Positions 5,604 to 9,479 of a DNA stretch of 9,479 nt are shown here, one piece after another; the first letter of the stretch is position 1, and the number at the start of each line of letters is the position of its first letter. Origin of the DNA: an uncultured Muribaculaceae bacterium (GTDB taxonomy: Bacteria > Bacteroidota > Bacteroidia > Bacteroidales > Muribaculaceae); NCBI GenBank assembly GCA_947178235.1, contig CAMWXQ010000022.1, positions 1-9,479 of the forward strand. The letters run 5' to 3'. A program made the position numbers and the translations under genes. A model generated the notes under the pieces. It was not told the origin of the DNA. It did no database searches and was given only the letters and a program-made list of their open reading frames with translations.

Positions 5604-6002
5604 ATGCCCAAACAGGAACAGATTGAACGCAACCGCGAGTGGCTGCGCGAGAAGAGCCGCGAGGAGGGTGTCCTCCCCCTCGACAAAGGCATCTACTATA
5701 AGGTAATCAAGAAGGGAAACCCCTCGGCTCCCGTCCCCAACCGCAACAGTGTCGTCGTGGTACACTACACGGGACGTCTCATAAATGGCAAGCAATTCGA
5801 CACCTCGCGCGGGGGCGCTCCCGTCCCTCTGCGTCTGCGCGAGCTTATCCCCGGATGGATAATCGCGCTCCAACAGATGCACGTCGGCGACCGCTGGGAA
5901 CTCTACCTGCCTGCCGAGCAGGGATACGGCAAGCGTGGAGTCCCCGGTATCCCCGGAGGCTCCACGCTCATATTCGACATCGAACTCACAGCCGTAGGCT
6001 GA
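5604..6002 (+). CDS. FKBP-type peptidyl-prolyl cis-trans isomerase
   Basis: This is a single-domain FKBP of 132 residues that catalyses cis-trans isomerisation of proline peptide bonds. The fold core is at about 48-131. HYTG supplies Y55, QFDTS supplies F65 and D66, LIPGW at 81-85 provides the pocket floor, and GYG holds Y108, followed by STLIFDIEL at 120-128. The N-terminal 35 residues form a charged helix (MPKQEQIERNREWLREKSRE) without a signal peptide or lipobox, so it should be cytoplasmic, unlike the many lipoprotein FKBPs of Bacteroidales. A small deviation is GIPGGS where most members have IPPNS. The ATG at 5604 is chosen because the promoter lies at 5541-5571, so the in-frame ATG at 5499 is not transcribed from it. 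The 3' end overlaps the convergent GH31 gene by 17 bp. Confidence 0.95.
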   Translation: MPKQEQIERNREWLREKSREEGVLPLDKGIYYKVIKKGNPSAPVPNRNSVVVVHYTGRLINGKQFDTSRGGAPVPLRLRELIPGWIIALQQMHVGDRWELYLPAEQGYGKRGVPGIPGGSTLIFDIELTAVG

Positions 6003-8838
6003 GGGCCGTGCCGTCGTATCGGACCGTCTGCCCCTTTGCGCCTCCGTCGAATCCGACAGGTGCGGAGGGGCTTATATATATAATATTGAATGTGCGCTCG
6101 CCGAGCATCCCAGGGAACGAACCGCTGCGCTCGCCGATGGTCAGTGTGCGGGTCGCATCGTCATAGATCATCGGGATTGTGGCATAGGCTCCGCGCTCGT
6201 AATTATAGTTGGTATTCTCGTCCTCGTAGAGCGTGAACGATCCGTCCGAACCCGCGTAGACATAGAGGTCGATGACCTCGGCGGCCTTCTCGTCGCTCCA
6301 CTGCATCGCGGGGCCGACGGGGAGTATGGCGCCCGAGCGGACAAAGAGGGGAATGCGACCGTATGGGGCATCGGCATTGATCGTCACGCCGCCATCCACG
6401 GCCTTGCCGTCGTAGAAGTTGTACCACACGGCTCCCGCGGGGAGGCGTACTTCGCGCGAGCGGGCACCCTTTTCGTAGACAGGTGCCACGAGCAGCGCGG
6501 GGCCGAACATATATTCGTCCCCGATGGAGCGGATGCTCTTATCCGCAGCGAAGTCCATCGCGAGGGGGCGCATCACGGTGTAGTCGTCGAAGTGGGTCAT
6601 GCCCGCGAGCGAGTAGATGTATGGCATCAGTCGGTAGCGGAGGCGGGTATAGTATAGGATGGACTCATAGGCGGGATCTCCCTCGGGGGCGATGTTGAAC
6701 ACCTCGCGGCGGGGCCACTGGCCGTGGGCACGGAAGAGCGGTGCAAATGCTCCGAACTGGTACCATCGGGTATTCAGCTCGCGCCACTCGTCGAGGTCGG
6801 GATTCACCTCGCCTGTCTTGTCGTAGAGTTTCTGAGCCTTCACGAAACGGTCCTCGACACAGAAGCCGCCGATGTCCATTGTCCACCATGGTACTCCCGA
6901 GGCAGCGAAGTTGAGCCCCGCCGAAATCTGGGCTTTGAGGTCCTCCCAGCGGGTGGCGATGTCTCCGCTCCATGTCGCGGTCGAGTAACGCTGTTGTCCC
7001 GCAAAACCCGATCGGGTCAGAAGGAATACCCGTCGGTCGGGGTCGACGCCACGCTGTCCGTCGTAGATCGCCTCGGCATTCATCAGTCCGTAGGCGTTGA
7101 AGTACTGGGTCGAGGGCCCGAGGGCGGTCGGGGTAATGAGGTCCTTGCGATACTGTATGTCGGTACAGTCGCGGATATTCGGTTCCGAGGCATCCATCCA
7201 CCACGCATCGAACCCGAGAGGGACATAGTGGTCATTCATCTGCGACCAGAAGAGCTTGCGCGCCCCGGGGTCGTAGGCGTCGTAGAACGAGCCGAGGTAT
7301 CCCGGGCCAACCCAGTCGCGGATGCTGTCGGTCACGGGGAGCTTGTACATCCATCCGTTGCGGTCAAACTCCTTGTAGTGTTCGGTGGTGACGTAGAATT
7401 TAGGCCACACCGAGACCATCACCCTGCCGTGCATGGCGTGGATCGAGTCAACCATCCCCTTCGGGTCGGGGAATCGTTTGGGGTCGAATTCGTGGCTCCC
7501 CCACGAATCCTGCGGCCAGTGGAGCCAGTCAATGACGATATTGTCGATCGGTATCTCCCTGCGGCGGAACTCGGCGAGGGTCTCCAAGACTTGATCCGAG
7601 GTATTGTACTTCTCGCGGCTCTGCCAGTAGCCCATCGCCCAACGGGGCATCACGGGGGCTTTGCCCGTGAGGGTGCGGTATCCGTGTATGACGTCGTCCA
7701 TGTCCTCGCCGGCGATGAAGTAGTAGTCCTCCTGGCCCTGCATCTCGCCCCACCATGTCATCTGCATCTGGTCGCGCTCGGAGCGGGGAGCATAGGCGCG
7801 CAGTCCGCAGTAGGCTACCTGTCCGTTGGGCTGCCAGTCAATCTTGATGGGTACGCGCTTGCCCGCGGTGAGTGGCACGGAGAATTTGTACGAATTGGGG
7901 TTCCAAGCCGTACGCCACCGCTCGGGCACGACCTCCTTGCCGTCGATGGTGACGGTGATGTAGCCCGAGTAGTAGAGTATGAACTTGTAGTCGGCGGTCT
8001 CGGGCGCTTCGATCTCGCCCGTGTATGTGACGTGGCTCCCGGGGTAGGGGAAATCCTGCGGGAGATTGACGACATGTTTCAACTCCTTGCGGATGAGGTG
8101 CTCGAAGTATATGGAATCCTCCCTTTGGACAATCGAGGGCTCCGCGGCACCGGCAGGTGTATATGTACCCGTGAGAGCGCCCGGTTTCCCGTCGGCGTCG
8201 TAGATGCGGAACACCTCGCCGAGCTGCCTGTATGGTTCGGGATTGCCGAAACGGCAGAGCGAGTAGGAATCCCAGAGGATGCCGTAGTTGCCTGTCGAGA
8301 GGATGAAGGGGACAGAGACTTTGGTGTTGTACTGGAAGAGTTCCTCGTTCAGTCCCTTGTAGTTGAATTCATCGCTCTGATGCTGGCCGAGGCCATAGAG
8401 ACCTTCGTCGTCGTCGAGATTGAGGAAGCTCTGTGTGACGGTCCAACCGCGTCGTCCCTCGACCTCGATGGGTGAGAACGAACGGCTGTCCTCGGCGGCA
8501 ATCAGAGATCCATCGGCATCGTAGAATCTGACTGCGCCGGATGGGAGCGATACCGATGCGCTGAGCGCGGGCGTGACGACCGAGACCGCGGTGTCGGTCT
8601 CGACAACCTTATAGTCGACCTCGGCGGTCTGCGGGACTGTCACGAGGCTCGGGGTGTCGGCGAATGTCGCGTCAGGGGTTGCTGAGACGCGGATGATCTT
8701 ATCCCCGAGGACTTGGAGACGTACGAGGCGCGGCTGATTCTCGGCCTGCGGGTCGAGTGTAACGGTGACCCCCTTCTCGGTCGGCGATACACCCACGACC
8801 GCCGGGGCGAGCATCGCGAGGGCTATGAACGGATTCAT
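5986..8838 (-). CDS. GH31 family glycosidase with inserted PA14 domain, probable alpha-xylosidase
   Basis: The 950-residue protein has an N-terminal beta-sandwich, with a PA14 domain inserted at about 223-352 (YTGEIEAPETADYKF, TIDGKEVV). The GH31 barrel (about 390-750) and C-terminal beta domains follow. The nucleophile is D549 in DAWWMDASEP and the acid/base is D626 in TWSGD. DNIVIDWLHW at 432-441 and FAPLFRAHGQWPR at 698-710 are further family motifs. The PA14 insertion and WWMDASEP motif resemble Cellvibrio Xyl31A and the Bacteroides ovatus xyloglucan alpha-xylosidase, so release of alpha-xylose from xyloglucan oligosaccharides is the best guess; alpha-glucosidase is possible. The N-terminus MNPFIALAMLAPAVVG is hydrophobic but has no basic residues, so export is likely yet not certain. 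No SusC/SusD or other polysaccharide-utilisation gene is adjacent. A terminator-like hairpin lies just upstream. Confidence 0.93.
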   Translation of the reverse strand: MNPFIALAMLAPAVVGVSPTEKGVTVTLDPQAENQPRLVRLQVLGDKIIRVSATPDATFADTPSLVTVPQTAEVDYKVVETDTAVSVVTPALSASVSLPSGAVRFYDADGSLIAAEDSRSFSPIEVEGRRGWTVTQSFLNLDDDEGLYGLGQHQSDEFNYKGLNEELFQYNTKVSVPFILSTGNYGILWDSYSLCRFGNPEPYRQLGEVFRIYDADGKPGALTGTYTPAGAAEPSIVQREDSIYFEHLIRKELKHVVNLPQDFPYPGSHVTYTGEIEAPETADYKFILYYSGYITVTIDGKEVVPERWRTAWNPNSYKFSVPLTAGKRVPIKIDWQPNGQVAYCGLRAYAPRSERDQMQMTWWGEMQGQEDYYFIAGEDMDDVIHGYRTLTGKAPVMPRWAMGYWQSREKYNTSDQVLETLAEFRRREIPIDNIVIDWLHWPQDSWGSHEFDPKRFPDPKGMVDSIHAMHGRVMVSVWPKFYVTTEHYKEFDRNGWMYKLPVTDSIRDWVGPGYLGSFYDAYDPGARKLFWSQMNDHYVPLGFDAWWMDASEPNIRDCTDIQYRKDLITPTALGPSTQYFNAYGLMNAEAIYDGQRGVDPDRRVFLLTRSGFAGQQRYSTATWSGDIATRWEDLKAQISAGLNFAASGVPWWTMDIGGFCVEDRFVKAQKLYDKTGEVNPDLDEWRELNTRWYQFGAFAPLFRAHGQWPRREVFNIAPEGDPAYESILYYTRLRYRLMPYIYSLAGMTHFDDYTVMRPLAMDFAADKSIRSIGDEYMFGPALLVAPVYEKGARSREVRLPAGAVWYNFYDGKAVDGGVTINADAPYGRIPLFVRSGAILPVGPAMQWSDEKAAEVIDLYVYAGSDGSFTLYEDENTNYNYERGAYATIPMIYDDATRTLTIGERSGSFPGMLGERTFNIIYISPSAPVGFDGGAKGQTVRYDGTALSLRL

Positions 8839-8856
8839 GGAATAGTTTAAGGATAT

Positions 8857-8893
8857 AAAAAGGACACAGGAGGGGCAAGCCCACTCCTGTGTC
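8857..8893 (-). terminator. Intrinsic terminator between the LysM gene and the GH31 gene
   Basis: On the minus strand GACACAGGAG (8893-8884) pairs perfectly with CTCCTGTGTC (8872-8863). The stem extends inward by GGGC/GCCC past one bulged base to a 2-nt loop, and a TTTTT tract (8861-8857) follows. This fits a Rho-independent terminator for the LysM gene, whose stop is at 8899. It ends only about 18 bp before the GH31 ATG. Confidence 0.85.
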
Positions 8894-8898
8894 GACGA

Positions 8899-9479
8899 TT
8901 ATTTCGGGAATTTGTTGATTATCTGCCGCTCCTTCTCCTCGGCTTTCTTGACCGATTCTTTGGAGGAGGCATCTATGCCGTATTTCGAGGCGGGGGGAAT
9001 GACCACCTTCATGCCGGCATTCAGACGGTTGGGGTTGCCGATGGCATCCTTGTTCTCTTCGTAGATGTACACCCAGAAGATCTTCTGCCCATAGTGCTTG
9101 CGCGCCATGGCTTGGAGCAGGTAGCCCGCCTTGATGGTGTCGTAGACTGGCTTTGCTGGTTCGGGTGTGGGGGCAGGAGCCGGGGTAGGGGTCTCGGTGA
9201 TTTCCGAGTTTTCAGAGGGCTCGGGTGCGGGAGCCTCGACGGTGGCTGTATCCTGGGGGACCGTCTCGGTCACGATTGTGTCGGCGGGAGCGAGCAGTTC
9301 CTCGACCATCTCAGACTCCTCGGTCTCGATCGTGCGGCCAGTCGGGTAGATGTAGTCGAGGGCGAAGTACACGCCACATGCACCGAGGGCGAGGCCGACG
9401 ATGATACCGATCACGAATCCCCGACCGAAGCCGAGACCGGTGTGCTCGTCCTCGTCGGTGGTGACGTGTTCCTCCTCAT
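8899..9479 (-). CDS. Membrane-anchored LysM-domain protein (5' end outside window)
   Basis: The frame is open to the window edge, so 192 C-terminal residues are visible and the true start is beyond 9479; a GTG at 9414 would cut into the membrane helix. The visible part begins with an acidic cytoplasmic tail (EEEHVTTDEDEHTG). One transmembrane helix follows at about 20-39 (GFVIGIIVGLALGACGVYFA), then a Pro/Glu/Thr-rich periplasmic linker to about 110. A LysM domain lies at about 111-163 (YDTIKAGYLLQAMARKHYG, NPNRLNAGMKVVIPP), and a charged C-terminal helix ends it. LysM binds N-acetylglucosamine chains, so the protein probably tethers the inner membrane to peptidoglycan. There is no catalytic domain in the visible part. 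A strong terminator follows the stop, so it appears to end its transcription unit. Confidence 0.88.
   Translation of the reverse strand, partial: EEEHVTTDEDEHTGLGFGRGFVIGIIVGLALGACGVYFALDYIYPTGRTIETEESEMVEELLAPADTIVTETVPQDTATVEAPAPEPSENSEITETPTPAPAPTPEPAKPVYDTIKAGYLLQAMARKHYGQKIFWVYIYEENKDAIGNPNRLNAGMKVVIPPASKYGIDASSKESVKKAEEKERQIINKFPK

Noticed and set aside
6724..8475. A 583-codon open frame on the plus strand
   Set aside because: It lies wholly antisense to the GH31 gene. Its length follows from the GC-rich codon use of that gene, it shows no recognisable domain, and the GH31 frame has full catalytic motifs.
1..9479. tRNA, rRNA, riboswitch, insertion sequence, toxin-antitoxin or phage genes
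   Set aside because: No cloverleaf, rRNA segment, known riboswitch core, transposase, integrase or structural phage gene was recognised on either strand by eye; a covariance-model search was not possible.

Overview
The window looks like chromosomal DNA of a gut-type Bacteroidales bacterium. The evidence is the start-proximal TAnnTTTG promoter boxes with TTG/TTTG-like elements about 20 bp upstream (the Bacteroidetes housekeeping promoter), weak or absent Shine-Dalgarno sequences, an ECF sigma factor of a widespread Bacteroidales type, a PorT-like outer-membrane barrel and a PA14-containing GH31 glycosidase. Coding DNA is GC-rich with C/G-ending codons and the spacers are AT-rich. That would suit a high-GC lineage such as Muribaculaceae or Rikenellaceae, but the family is inference.

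Left part (1-1736): an incomplete CvfB-like S1 RNA-binding protein gene runs left off the edge. It is divergent from a two-gene operon of rsmG (16S rRNA G527 methyltransferase) and a metallo-beta-lactamase-fold hydrolase, which overlap by ATGA. The divergent promoters overlap. The spacer 1737-2018 holds a compact cluster of REP-like palindromes, then a good promoter for the next gene.

Middle (2019-4788): a 637-residue biotin-dependent carboxyltransferase (pyruvate carboxylase subunit B / oxaloacetate decarboxylase alpha type) is followed after 50 bp by a small outer-membrane beta-barrel protein. A very strong 22-bp-stem terminator follows and probably also serves the convergent sigma-factor gene.

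Right part (4789-9479): an ECF sigma factor (minus) is divergent from a cytoplasmic FKBP-type prolyl isomerase (plus). They share a 311-bp spacer with two good promoters and a cluster of TGTTACAG-type repeats. The FKBP gene runs tail-to-tail into, and overlaps by 17 bp, a large GH31 glycosidase with an inserted PA14 domain. Upstream of that lies a strong terminator hairpin and then a membrane-anchored LysM protein cut by the window edge.

Most genes are housekeeping or common Bacteroidales genes, and I see no phage, CRISPR, secretion, defence or biosynthetic system. The observations most worth a second look are non-coding: the REP-like cluster with compensatory stem changes, the repeat array upstream of FKBP, and terminator-like signals next to or inside coding DNA at both ends of the GH31 gene.
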